A stretch of 32,888 nt of DNA from JBBSUQ01 sp964389755 (GTDB lineage: Bacteria; Bacteroidota; Bacteroidia; Flavobacteriales_D; Crocinitomicaceae): NCBI GenBank assembly GCA_964389755.1, contig CAYMEW010000041.1, forward strand, positions 1 through 32,888. Reading direction: 5' to 3'. Below, in pieces: positions 16,133 through 22,513 of the stretch. The notes under the pieces were generated by a model that saw nothing but the letters and a program-made list of their open reading frames with translations, had not been told where the DNA came from and searched no databases. The stretch's first letter is position 1, and each line of letters begins with the position of its first letter. Both the position numbers and the translations under genes were made by a program.

Positions 16133-16428
16133 TACCTTTTCAAAATGAGAATGAGCACCAAAAGAACGACTGCAGCAATGATTCCGATGTACAAATACTT
16201 CATGTTTCCGGCATTGATCAGGCCGGCCTGTGCATTGGTCATGTCGACTGCGTTTTTCTGACTTGTGTCACTGGCAATGCAGCGGGCGTATTCTTCCTTC
16301 CGCTGCTTGCAGTTCGCGCCCAATAAGCAGGTAGGGCGCTTCCCACAATCCGGATGAACCTTTGAGGCTGCAACACCGCTAATTGCGGCACCGAGTCCTA
16401 GCCAGTCGTTTCCACTAATATCGATCAT
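16132..16428 (-). CDS. 98-aa membrane protein with Cys cluster
   Basis: From the ATG at 16428 (MIDISGNDWLGLGAA), which overlaps the preceding stop as ATGA. A central region has four cysteines (HPDCGK, PTCLL, ANCKQ, ARCIA) that may form disulfides or bind metal, followed by a C-terminal membrane helix (about 74-96) and a short basic end (LKR). Predicted orientation is N-terminal domain on one side with a C-terminal anchor. Part of the run of overlapping membrane genes. No family recognised. Confidence 0.7.
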   Translation of the reverse strand: MIDISGNDWLGLGAAISGVAASKVHPDCGKRPTCLLGANCKQRKEEYARCIASDTSQKNAVDMTNAQAGLINAGNMKYLYIGIIAAVVLLVLILILKR

Positions 16429-16538
16429 GATGCTGATAGTTTTTGTTTCAAAAATTCTCGATTCTGCCAAAGGAGGAGAACCACGCCGACAATGACGCCG
16501 GCGATTATTACCGTTTGATTTTTTTTAAGCCAATCCAT
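16425..16538 (-). CDS. 37-aa single-pass membrane peptide
   Basis: Begins MDWLKKNQTVIIAGVIVG and ends KQKLSAS. One membrane helix of about 17 residues flanked by basic residues. Overlaps the upstream gene as TAATG and the downstream gene as ATGA, a strong sign of coupled translation. Confidence 0.62.
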   Translation of the reverse strand: MDWLKKNQTVIIAGVIVGVVLLLWQNREFLKQKLSAS

Positions 16539-17026
16539 TACAATCCGGGTAAGAACCATGAGATTAGCCCGTCGGCTACTACATCAGACGCTTCCTGCGA
16601 AACAGTCTTAGGAACCAACGATTCAAGTTTCTTTTTCCACTCGCTCCAGGTAGTTGTTTTCTTGCCCAAAACCGCATTCACGGCAGATTCTGTTTTTGAG
16701 CCGAACGCGCCGTCCTGGTCGAGTTTGGTTTTATTCAATGGGATTGCAACGTATTTGTTGTAGTAATACTGAACCCATTCCACGCGATCGCATTTGGAAC
16801 CGCGCTTCAAAACCGTATCGTTCGAGCACGTGGGGGCTGAACTGGGGTTCGAGGGGGCGGATGGTGCGGCCACCGGAGCGGTTTGAGTTGTGAGGCTCGG
16901 GGGTGGTGTGCCCGGTGTCGAACCTTTTGATTTTTTGAGAAAGCGGAACACGACGATCACAACCACCAGTATGATGACGCCGATAATCAACTTCTTTTTC
17001 ATGTCTTTTTTCATGTCTTTTTTCAT
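16538..17026 (-). CDS. Membrane-anchored peptidoglycan-binding protein
   Basis: 162 aa. An N-terminal membrane helix (about 13-30) is preceded by a duplicated start, MKKDMKKDMKKK, coming from a 12-nt tandem repeat with three possible ATGs. A Pro/Ser/Thr/Ala-rich linker (35-68) follows. Residues about 72-120 resemble a PG_binding_1 domain: LKRGSKCDRVEWVQYYYN, DGAFGSKTESAV. The C-terminal 40 residues are unassigned. Such a protein could dock a virion membrane component to the cell wall during entry, or act with the adjacent muramidase gene in lysis. The choice between entry and lysis cannot be made from sequence. Confidence 0.75.
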   Translation of the reverse strand: MKKDMKKDMKKKLIIGVIILVVVIVVFRFLKKSKGSTPGTPPPSLTTQTAPVAAPSAPSNPSSAPTCSNDTVLKRGSKCDRVEWVQYYYNKYVAIPLNKTKLDQDGAFGSKTESAVNAVLGKKTTTWSEWKKKLESLVPKTVSQEASDVVADGLISWFLPGL

Positions 17027-17036
17027 CTGTATGCAA

Positions 17037-17276
17037 TTAGCGTGTTACAAGTACCCATTGACCGTTATCGACCGTATAGTTTTTACCCTGCCAGGTAAGG
17101 ATTTCGCCCGGGGAAAAACCGGAAAGGTATGAATCCGGTGGGGTAGGGTTCTGAGCGGGATCGGAAGAACCTCCGGCAAGTTGATTTTTTATTTTCGCGG
17201 CGTACTTAAAATAGCCGAAATCGAGCGCGATCACAATCACGACACCGATAATAAGGATAATTACAAGGGTTCTCAT
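17037..17276 (-). CDS. 79-aa membrane protein with soluble C-terminus
   Basis: Begins MRTLVIILIIGVVIVIALDFGYF: an N-terminal membrane helix, then a Ser/Pro/Gln linker and a small C-terminal module (about 50-79, GFSPGEILTWQGKNYTVDNGQW) that looks like a compact beta element. Overlaps the muramidase gene stop by 4 nt. Function unknown; placement between the muramidase and the PG-binding protein suggests the same complex. Confidence 0.65.
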   Translation of the reverse strand: MRTLVIILIIGVVIVIALDFGYFKYAAKIKNQLAGGSSDPAQNPTPPDSYLSGFSPGEILTWQGKNYTVDNGQWVLVTR

Positions 17277-17947
17277 GAGAACAGTGTTTTGAATTTGTTG
17301 AGCCGGCTAAGCCAACCGTTTTTGTATTTGGAATAGTCCTCCATTTTTGAAAAGTCGATTGCGCGGCGTTCGCACAGCTTATCGAACCACTGTTTTTCGT
17401 TCGCCGGGTTCACATACTTTTTGAAGTTGGCAACTATTTCCGCTTTCGTAATATTTGAGTCCTGGATACCGAACTCGTCGCGCTGGAACCGTGCGAGGCG
17501 CGTTTCAGCACCGCCGTTGCCAGATCCCCATGCCCATGTGATGATTACGGCCTGAATGCGCGGAAGGTGCGCAATTTGGTCCAGCGGCCAGGGAGCCATA
17601 AAAGTACCTTTGAGAATTTTCAGCCAAAGCCAATCAGGCATGGTGAAAAATAGGTCCGCCGTCGGCTGATATCCGAGTTTTGCAGCTGAACTAACAAAGG
17701 TCTGGTAGGTGATGCCTTTATTCGTGTGCCAGCCAGAAGCACCTTTGTACGTCCAGGGAGCAGGGTAGGCGGAGGCGTTATCGTCCGGATCGCGGGAAAG
17801 CCCCCCTTCTTGTTCCTGGATGAATGGTACGAGTTTGGTTAAAAGCATGACGTTGAAAAATCTGTTAAGTGCGTATTGACCGACGAAATACACCAGGACT
17901 GCTACCGCGAAAACGATGAGTATGGTCCGGGTAAGTTTATTCGTCAT
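17273..17947 (-). CDS. Membrane-anchored muramidase, GH108 family
   Basis: 224 aa. A hydrophobic helix at about 8-22 anchors it. The GH108/TtsA-type catalytic start follows: EQEGGLSRDPDD (Glu47 is the presumed catalytic acid) and HTNKGITYQTF at 74-84. The C-terminal part, with WAWGSGNG and KLCERRAIDF, fits the predicted PG-binding half of this family. These enzymes cut the N-acetylmuramic acid bond of peptidoglycan. Unlike a typical soluble endolysin, this one has an N-terminal membrane segment, as expected for a virion-associated entry enzyme in membrane-containing phages, though a signal-anchor endolysin is also possible. Its start overlaps the coiled-coil gene. Confidence 0.85.
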   Translation of the reverse strand: MTNKLTRTILIVFAVAVLVYFVGQYALNRFFNVMLLTKLVPFIQEQEGGLSRDPDDNASAYPAPWTYKGASGWHTNKGITYQTFVSSAAKLGYQPTADLFFTMPDWLWLKILKGTFMAPWPLDQIAHLPRIQAVIITWAWGSGNGGAETRLARFQRDEFGIQDSNITKAEIVANFKKYVNPANEKQWFDKLCERRAIDFSKMEDYSKYKNGWLSRLNKFKTLFS

Positions 17948-18218
17948 TTTTGTTTATTTGGCGCAGTTGCTCCTGAACCTCGGACAGGTGTTTTTCCATC
18001 TGTGCCAGCTGCTCTTTCGTAGACACCAACTGTTCTTTTGTTTCTGCGAGTTCTTTTTTCAGGTCCTCAATGAGTTCCTTGTATGCCAGGATCACTTCCT
18101 TGAGGTTCTGAATACCCGCCGCCGTGACTTCCTGCCGGTATTTCTTCCGAGTTGCCAGAAACGTGTAAACCGTCAAAAGCCCAGGAATGATTGCCTGTTG
18201 TAGTATCAGTTCAAACAT
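17937..18218 (-). CDS. Membrane protein with long coiled coil
   Basis: 93 aa: a short N-terminal hydrophobic segment (MFELILQQAIIPGLLTVYTFL) then an almost continuous coiled coil from about 40 to 90 with heptads such as LKKELAETKEQL and MEKHLSEVQEQL. Overlaps the muramidase gene by 11 nt. It could be a holin-like or scaffolding/anchor protein. One membrane helix plus coiled coil is seen in small phage membrane proteins, but no family is certain. Confidence 0.7.
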   Translation of the reverse strand: MFELILQQAIIPGLLTVYTFLATRKKYRQEVTAAGIQNLKEVILAYKELIEDLKKELAETKEQLVSTKEQLAQMEKHLSEVQEQLRQINKNDE

Positions 18219-18700
18219 CAGTAGCTTTTTGTAATTCCCTTTTCACGAAGGGGTGCATTCACGTATTGGTCCATTTCATCCTGTTCCATGTCGCTACGGA
18301 GCCATTCGCCAAGTGAATACTTGTCAGAAGTGTTATACCACTTTTCCGATGCCCGGAAGCCGAAAACGCGCTCAAGTTCAATCACGTCCAAATCGTTTTT
18401 CATTTGACTGAAAACATTGAATATGGCCGGCTCATCGGTTCCTCCGCCATCCAGGGCGTAGAACAATTGGTTTGCAAATGCCTCGTACTGGCTGGGTGAA
18501 AAAGACTTCTTTTGCCCTTCCAGGGATAGCTGCGTAGCTTCGCCCTTCAATTGAATGTTCCGTTGGAAACCGGTGAACCAACCTGTGAACAGGCTTCTAA
18601 TCGACCGAAGGATGAACAAAGCCACCACGATGAGGACAACGGCAATAATGACCTGTTGAGGCAGGGGGCGAGAGAGGAACCATGTAATTGCCTTTTTCAT
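18218..18700 (-). CDS. Membrane protein with annexin-like GTDE motif
   Basis: 160 aa. An N-terminal membrane helix (about 14-33, QQVIIAVVLIVVALFIL) is followed by a soluble helical region. Residues about 72-115 contain YALDGGGTDEPAIFNVF, which resembles the G-x-G-T-D-E loop of annexin repeats (type II calcium site); a single repeat would be unusual. The rest is acidic (SDMEQDEMDQY). I do not claim it is an annexin. It may be a membrane-associated virion protein, with the loop binding metal. The start overlaps the stop of the upstream 37-aa gene as ATGA. Confidence 0.65.
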   Translation of the reverse strand: MKKAITWFLSRPLPQQVIIAVVLIVVALFILRSIRSLFTGWFTGFQRNIQLKGEATQLSLEGQKKSFSPSQYEAFANQLFYALDGGGTDEPAIFNVFSQMKNDLDVIELERVFGFRASEKWYNTSDKYSLGEWLRSDMEQDEMDQYVNAPLREKGITKSY

Positions 18701-18810
18701 CGGGAAGCGAGTTTTGCGATCAGGATAATGAAGGCCCCCACAATAGCCAGGGCCAGGGCGACCATAATCAGTGAATGCTGGTCTACTTTGGTTTCAAAAT
18801 CGAAGGTCAT
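18697..18810 (-). CDS. 37-aa single-pass membrane peptide
   Basis: Begins MTFDFETKVDQHSLIMVALAL and ends AKLASR: an acidic N-terminus, one strong membrane helix and a basic end. ATGA overlaps at both ends fit the coupled gene string. Confidence 0.62.
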   Translation of the reverse strand: MTFDFETKVDQHSLIMVALALAIVGAFIILIAKLASR

Positions 18811-19013
18811 GCGGTTGGTTGTTTTTTGCGGATCAAAACAATGAGCAGTACGAGTACCAAAAGCAGTGCGACGGCGAAATAAATCTGTCGTGTCTTCTGG
18901 TCAGGAGTGAGTACCGAATTTTGAGGTTGCTGAGCAGCCTGGTTTCGGCTGGGAAGGTTCACATTAAATACGTATTGTGAAAGTTCCCCTGATACGTCGG
19001 ATGAAGTCGGCAT
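18807..19013 (-). CDS. 68-aa membrane protein, C-terminal anchor
   Basis: A Ser/Asn/Gln-rich N-terminal half (MPTSSDVSGELSQYVF) then a C-terminal membrane helix (about 43-62, IYFAVALLLVLVLLIVLI) and RKKQPTA. Tail-anchored topology like several neighbours. Overlaps the previous stop as TAATG. Function unknown; probably a minor virion membrane protein. Confidence 0.65.
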   Translation of the reverse strand: MPTSSDVSGELSQYVFNVNLPSRNQAAQQPQNSVLTPDQKTRQIYFAVALLLVLVLLIVLIRKKQPTA

Positions 19014-19582
19014 TACTTGCGGTTTTTACGGCGTTTGACAATTTTCACGATACCCCAGGCAAGAGCCAGTAAAAGCACCAGGGCTATCACATAGCCAATG
19101 ATCTTCTTGTTTGAAGCGCTGGCATTGGCATCTGAGGTGATTGCGTCGGCTTTGGCAGTGGCCTCAATTTCGGCCGCACGGGCATCACCTTCCGCTTTGG
19201 TCTTGATACCTTCGATCGTTAGGCCTTGTGTCGCTAAATCCAGCGAAACCTGGTTCGAAGTTTTAGCGGCGTTGGCTTTTTCAGTTATCAATGCATTCCG
19301 TTCGGCGTTGAGCGAGTTAATCGACGTTGTGATCACTCCAATTTGTTTGCGGTACGAATTTGCAAGATCTTTGTGCTGCTGTGCTTTAGAGGCTTTCCAA
19401 ATTTTATCGTTCTTGCAATCCTGATCCCATTTTCCACACTTCACACCAGACTGCGCAAGCCATTCAGCGGCCTGAGTATCCTCAGAGGTGGCTTTTGCGG
19501 TAAGAACTGAAATCTGTTTTGTCTTATCGTCGATTTCAACCTGTTTGGCGTCGATCTTTGCCTGAATTTCTTCTACTGTCAT
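19013..19582 (-). CDS. 189-aa coiled-coil protein with C-terminal membrane anchor
   Basis: From the ATG at 19582 (MTVEEIQAKIDAKQ), overlapping the previous stop as ATGA; the longer frame is a shadow. A long coiled coil covers about 1-40 and 70-115. A Cys pair sits in VKCGKWDQDCKND. An Ala-rich segment (EGDARAAEIEATAKADA) leads to a membrane helix at about 162-180 and a very basic tail (KRRKNRK). It resembles stalk-like virion membrane proteins that span from membrane to capsid, but this is inference. Confidence 0.7.
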   Translation of the reverse strand: MTVEEIQAKIDAKQVEIDDKTKQISVLTAKATSEDTQAAEWLAQSGVKCGKWDQDCKNDKIWKASKAQQHKDLANSYRKQIGVITTSINSLNAERNALITEKANAAKTSNQVSLDLATQGLTIEGIKTKAEGDARAAEIEATAKADAITSDANASASNKKIIGYVIALVLLLALAWGIVKIVKRRKNRK

Positions 19583-19890
19583 GCTGTTTTGGATTTGGTG
19601 AACAGGATCAGCAAAACGATCGCAACAACGATTGCAACGATGATCCAAAGGAAGTTTTTCGGGGAGCCCGGTGAGTTTTGTCCCTGCATGGCTTGGGCCT
19701 GAGCGTTGGCCAGCGCAATGTTATTCTCCTGAGCGCGGTAATTGAAGCCGGAAATCAATCCCGGAACGGAACCGAGTAGGTTACTGACCCAGCTGGAAGA
19801 ACCGGACTGGCCGGAGGACGGTGCGGCGACCTTCGTAGGGTCCGACACCTGGTTGTACATATTCTGTACACTTGAATTAGTGTTGTCCAT
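19579..19890 (-). CDS. 103-aa membrane protein, C-terminal anchor
   Basis: A Ser/Gly/Gln-rich N-terminal part with a possible amphipathic helix (WVSNLLGSVPGLISGF), then a Gln/Ala-rich stretch and a C-terminal membrane helix (about 80-97) ending KSKTA. First gene after the strong terminator of the capsid candidate, so it is expressed by read-through or its own promoter. Typical of the membrane-protein set here; no family recognised. Confidence 0.68.
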   Translation of the reverse strand: MDNTNSSVQNMYNQVSDPTKVAAPSSGQSGSSSWVSNLLGSVPGLISGFNYRAQENNIALANAQAQAMQGQNSPGSPKNFLWIIVAIVVAIVLLILFTKSKTA

Positions 19891-19905
19891 GGGTTGATTT
19901 TTAAA

Positions 19906-19940
19906 AAAAGGCCCGCCCGGTCGAGTAGGGCGGGCCTTTT
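19906..19940 (-). terminator. Strong terminator after the capsid candidate
   Basis: A perfect 13-bp stem, AAAAGGCCCGCCC / GGGCGGGCCTTTT, with a 9-nt loop and T-run on the minus strand, 28 nt after the stop at 19968. A terminator here lets the upstream gene be expressed far more than the membrane genes that follow, as expected for a major capsid gene. Confidence 0.92.
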
Positions 19941-19967
19941 AAGTGATTGGTTATGGCAACGAGTGAA

Positions 19968-20765
19968 TTAGCAGCCGCATGTTTTGGTGTCCTTCGCGAA
20001 TTCCGCAGGGAACTCCTGGCGAAGCATGTCCATTCCGTTTTTCACGTCACGGAAGAAACGTTCTGAGAGTGAGTCGCGGGCACCGATTTTGATGGTGATG
20101 TCCAAACGTGTGTTCGGGTTCACGAGGATTGCGAAGATGTCCGCCTGAGAGATCGGAAGCGCAAAGTTCGCTTTGATCAGGTCTACCTTCATGATGTCGG
20201 TGTTAAAGTCCTTTGAAGACTGGAAGTCCGACAGGTTCAGGTATTCAACAGGATGCTTTTTGAACGCATCAAGGCGGTGATGTTGGATGTCATTCGACAT
20301 GTTTCCGTTTTCCGGAACACCTGTTGTTGCGTTGAACGAACGCAGGATCAGTTCCGTGATCTGCATCGGTTCCGTGTTGTTCATTCCTGCAATGAGGACC
20401 GGGTTTTGGTTCGGGTTCAAAGAAGCGACGGTACAGGTTGTAGTTACCTCGTCGGGATCAACTCCCGTAACGATTGTGTCGTCGTCCGGCGTGGCGTAGT
20501 GGCGGCCCGCAGGAAGACCAAACACATCGGCGAATGTATTTTCGCCGTCTCTCGGAGGGGCCATTACATCCAAACCAAGCACCAATTGCGGCGCAATGTA
20601 CACCGGCCGGGCAATACTGTGGTTGTTCGTGATTCGCAGGCGGATCGTTTGATCCGTATTTTTTACGCCAATCATGTTCTTCACACCGTTCGAGTACGAA
20701 AGGCGGTTCACGAGGTCTGTTTTGTTAACCCAATTTCGGGCTACTTGTGTTGTTTTTGCGTCCAT
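19968..20765 (-). CDS. Candidate major capsid protein
   Basis: 265 aa, soluble, with no signal or membrane segment. The sequence alternates short hydrophobic strands with Asn/Asp/Pro/Gly turns, for example TIRLRITNNHSIARPVYIAPQ, MQITELILRSFN and TRLDITIKIG, and predicts as mostly beta. A helical C-terminus (FFRDVKNGMDMLRQEF) ends in TCGC. The size is very close to the double jelly-roll P2 capsid of phage PM2 (269 aa, known). It is the only large beta-rich protein in the late region, is set off by strong terminators, and lies among virion membrane genes. No sequence similarity is claimed: the assignment rests on size, predicted fold and context. Confidence 0.55.
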   Translation of the reverse strand: MDAKTTQVARNWVNKTDLVNRLSYSNGVKNMIGVKNTDQTIRLRITNNHSIARPVYIAPQLVLGLDVMAPPRDGENTFADVFGLPAGRHYATPDDDTIVTGVDPDEVTTTCTVASLNPNQNPVLIAGMNNTEPMQITELILRSFNATTGVPENGNMSNDIQHHRLDAFKKHPVEYLNLSDFQSSKDFNTDIMKVDLIKANFALPISQADIFAILVNPNTRLDITIKIGARDSLSERFFRDVKNGMDMLRQEFPAEFAKDTKTCGC

Positions 20766-20790
20766 TTTTCAGAATTTCGGGGTTGGTTGA

Positions 20791-20976
20791 TTAAGCGGCC
20801 GGTTCCAGTACGTCGGGATCCAGATCACTTGCAGTTGTTTTTTTGCGGGGGAACATCGATACGGTTCCCTCGAGTCCGCCGTTTAAAACTACCTTCTGCT
20901 TTCCAAAGAGCATGATCGCGATCACGGCTCCGAGCATTGCGAGGGTTACGATGAAGAGAATGATTTGAGTCTTCAT
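20791..20976 (-). CDS. 61-aa single-pass membrane protein
   Basis: Begins MKTQIILFIVTLAMLGAVIAIML, one N-terminal membrane helix, then a short soluble tail (KKTTASDLDPDVLEPAA). It lies 25 nt upstream of the capsid candidate in the same transcription unit and shares its terminator, so it is probably made in large amounts. It could be a major virion membrane protein; PM2 has comparable small abundant membrane proteins next to its capsid gene (general knowledge of that family). Confidence 0.68.
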   Translation of the reverse strand: MKTQIILFIVTLAMLGAVIAIMLFGKQKVVLNGGLEGTVSMFPRKKTTASDLDPDVLEPAA

Positions 20977-21004
20977 AAAAGGGTTTTTCGTGTTGATTGA
21001 GACA

Positions 21005-21061
21005 CAAATATTTATGAAGTAAGAATGGTGGCGTGCAGGTTTTTAGGCGTTCGTGCAGGTT
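21005..21061 (-). promoter_or_regulatory. Putative late promoter with paired decamer operators
   Basis: Two exact copies of AACCTGCACG (minus strand; 21061-21052 and 21041-21032) lie 20 bp apart, two helical turns, upstream of a -7-like AATATTTG (21012-21005) 28 nt before the membrane gene at 20976. A -33 box is missing, so activator-dependent transcription of the capsid unit is plausible. The 20977-21145 stretch contains no gene. Confidence 0.4.
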
Positions 21062-21099
21062 GTGGGGTAAAGGTGTGTGTTTTGGGAGTTTTTAGCAAC

Positions 21100-21130
21100 A
21101 AAAAAGGCCCGGGGATACCGGGCCTTTTTT
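21100..21130 (-). terminator. Terminator of the lipoprotein gene
   Basis: A perfect 13-bp stem AAAAAAGGCCCGG / CCGGGCCTTTTTT with a 5-nt loop, 16 nt after the stop of the lipoprotein gene. Confidence 0.92.
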
Positions 21131-21145
21131 GAATAAAATATTTTG

Positions 21146-21646
21146 CTATTCTAAATCGAATGTTTGAATAACCTCGTTGTAATTTGATAAATCAACTCCA
21201 GGATGCTTAATTAAGCCGGAACTTTTTATAAGTATTACCTTAAACTTTAGAGTTGAACTCGTGGTCCAAGGGCTTGCACCACCATCGAGAGTAGTGTTTA
21301 TATAAAGTGAACCCGTATTCTCATTGAACTCCGGTAGGTAATTTATTCCGTTTATTACAACAGGTAGAGGGACGTAATAGTCACCATCGCCGTAATTATT
21401 GTATTTAGCATAAAATAACAACGCGTCACCAGAATCATATCCAGTAATACCGGAATAGCTTTGATAGGTATCGCCAGGAGCAAATGTAAGGGTGAAGTTA
21501 AATGTTTTTGCATCCGGTCCGGGTTCTCCCTGTGGACCCTGTGCGCCGGTATCACCCTTTTGACCTGGTGATACGACTTCTTTTTTACAGGAAGTGATAG
21601 AGGTGGCGATAAGTAGTATCGCAGATAAAATCAGTGATTTTTTCAT
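21146..21646 (-). CDS. Collagen-like lipoprotein, probable cargo gene
   Basis: 166 aa. A lipoprotein signal peptide ends SITSCKKE, placing the lipidated Cys at about 20. A short collagen-like Gly-X-Y run follows (PGQKGDTGAQGPQGEPGPDA, about 27-46), then a ~115-residue beta-rich domain with many Tyr and Gly. Similar lipoproteins are common in Bacteroidota chromosomes. The gene has its own terminator and is AT-richer than the flanking virion genes, as expected for a lysogenic-conversion cargo gene that alters the cell surface. Alternatively the collagen-like neck could trimerise a virion spike, as known for PRD1 P5, but a lipobox argues for a host-surface role. Confidence 0.75.
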   Translation of the reverse strand: MKKSLILSAILLIATSITSCKKEVVSPGQKGDTGAQGPQGEPGPDAKTFNFTLTFAPGDTYQSYSGITGYDSGDALLFYAKYNNYGDGDYYVPLPVVINGINYLPEFNENTGSLYINTTLDGGASPWTTSSTLKFKVILIKSSGLIKHPGVDLSNYNEVIQTFDLE

Positions 21647-21692
21647 AATTATAAATTTTAGTTAGTAAATCGTTGGCTAATATAGCACAATT

Positions 21693-21887
21693 TTAAATAC
21701 CAGCGCGTTGGGTTCTTATAGCTTCTAAAAACGCAAGTTCCATTTCGGAGATTTCTTCCGGCGGTATTTCCTCCTGTTTGGCGCGGGAGGACAGGTAAAA
21801 GAAAAACGCTGCAGCAATGATGTGCGAACGACGTAATTTTTGATCGATTGCGATCAGGTCGGATTTTTTTACTTTTTCTTGGTTCAT
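21693..21887 (-). CDS. 64-aa hypothetical protein
   Basis: From the ATG at 21887 (MNQEKVKKSDLIAIDQKL). A helical soluble protein with a short hydrophobic patch (IIAAAFFFYLSS) and an acidic C-terminal half (EEIPPEEISEMELAF). The in-frame extension to 21971 is not supported. It sits between the lipoprotein gene and a terminator-like hairpin. Function unknown; might be a small regulator of the cargo region. Confidence 0.5.
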   Translation of the reverse strand: MNQEKVKKSDLIAIDQKLRRSHIIAAAFFFYLSSRAKQEEIPPEEISEMELAFLEAIRTQRAGI

Positions 21888-22003
21888 CTCGAAAAGTATT
21901 AATGCGCCGCACCCGTTAGGGTTGAACCAACAATCAGAGATTGGAGTTACAAGCCTTTCGGACAATGCCACCCATGGGGTACGACTATTATTAAATAAAA
22001 ATT

Positions 22004-22018
22004 CAGAGCTGTGCTCCG
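22004..22018 (-). terminator. Possible terminator
   Basis: A 6-bp stem CAGAGC / GCTCCG (one wobble) with a 3-nt loop, followed by AATTTTTATTT on the minus strand, 60 nt beyond the gene ending at 22079. The stretch 21888-22078 otherwise contains no convincing gene. Confidence 0.4.
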
Positions 22019-22078
22019 ACTATTGGTTCACAACAAACATCAGGCAAAAATCTGAATTATGCAAATTTCCGGATGAAT

Positions 22079-22326
22079 TTATTTAAATACCGGCGGAATT
22101 GCCGTGCATCTTGCCGCTTCCCACTGTTCTTTTGTAAGCGGTTCCGCGGCATTGATTAAGTCGATCAGCGTTTTTTTTTCCGGGTTCCTTTCAGTGCACG
22201 GTATTTCCCATAATCACTTACAGAGGTCTGGCAGATGGATAGAACTGACACTTTCCCATTTCGCAATCGGTTTTCACGAGTTCTTTCGGCGTCCATCACC
22301 GCCGGATCTTTCACTTTCTTTTTCAT
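22079..22326 (-). CDS. Small protein with apparent -1 frameshift at an A9 run
   Basis: Frame 1 starts MKKKVKDPAVMDAERTRENR (ATG at 22326; second ATG at 22296) and stops right after a run of nine A, giving 53 aa ending GTRKKKR. Slipping back one base at the A9 run continues as KTLIDLINAAEPLTKEQWEAA to a TAA at 22079, 82 aa in all. The second part has ordinary coding character and no start of its own, so either the gene uses programmed slippage, has a one-base deletion, or the homopolymer was mis-sequenced. No family recognised. It overlaps the end of the gene at 22274. Confidence 0.5.
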
Positions 22327-22513
22327 TTTTCAGTAATTTAAACCGGATTAACAATTCTCCGATAAGTAAATCATAGTCCTCGTTTGGGCGTGCTGGTATA
22401 TGCCGACACGGTATTTTTTGCTGATCGAATAGTCTATCCGTTGTCTCATCAATTTTATTTATCAGATCTTCGTCTGAAAGAGTGCATAATCTAAAGCTGC
22501 AAACTGAATTCAT
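22274..22513 (-). CDS. 79-aa hypothetical protein
   Basis: Begins MNSVCSFRLCTLSDEDLINK, helical and charged, with no membrane segment; ends with a Lys/Glu/Arg-rich tail. Its ATG overlaps the previous stop as ATGA. The middle (DYDLLIGELLIRFKLLKNEKE) may form an amphipathic helix. Function unknown. Confidence 0.55.
   Translation of the reverse strand: MNSVCSFRLCTLSDEDLINKIDETTDRLFDQQKIPCRHIPARPNEDYDLLIGELLIRFKLLKNEKESERSGGDGRRKNS

Noticed and set aside
20253..20915. 220-aa plus-strand frame opposite the capsid candidate
   Set aside because: Rich in Arg, Val, Cys and His, antisense to a coherent operon, and crosses a gene boundary.
21907..21983. tRNA-like sequence on the minus strand: 7-bp acceptor, a T-arm with TTCAACC loop, 77 nt long
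   Set aside because: No paired anticodon arm or normal D-arm can be formed, so it is not called as a tRNA. It may be a decayed tRNA.
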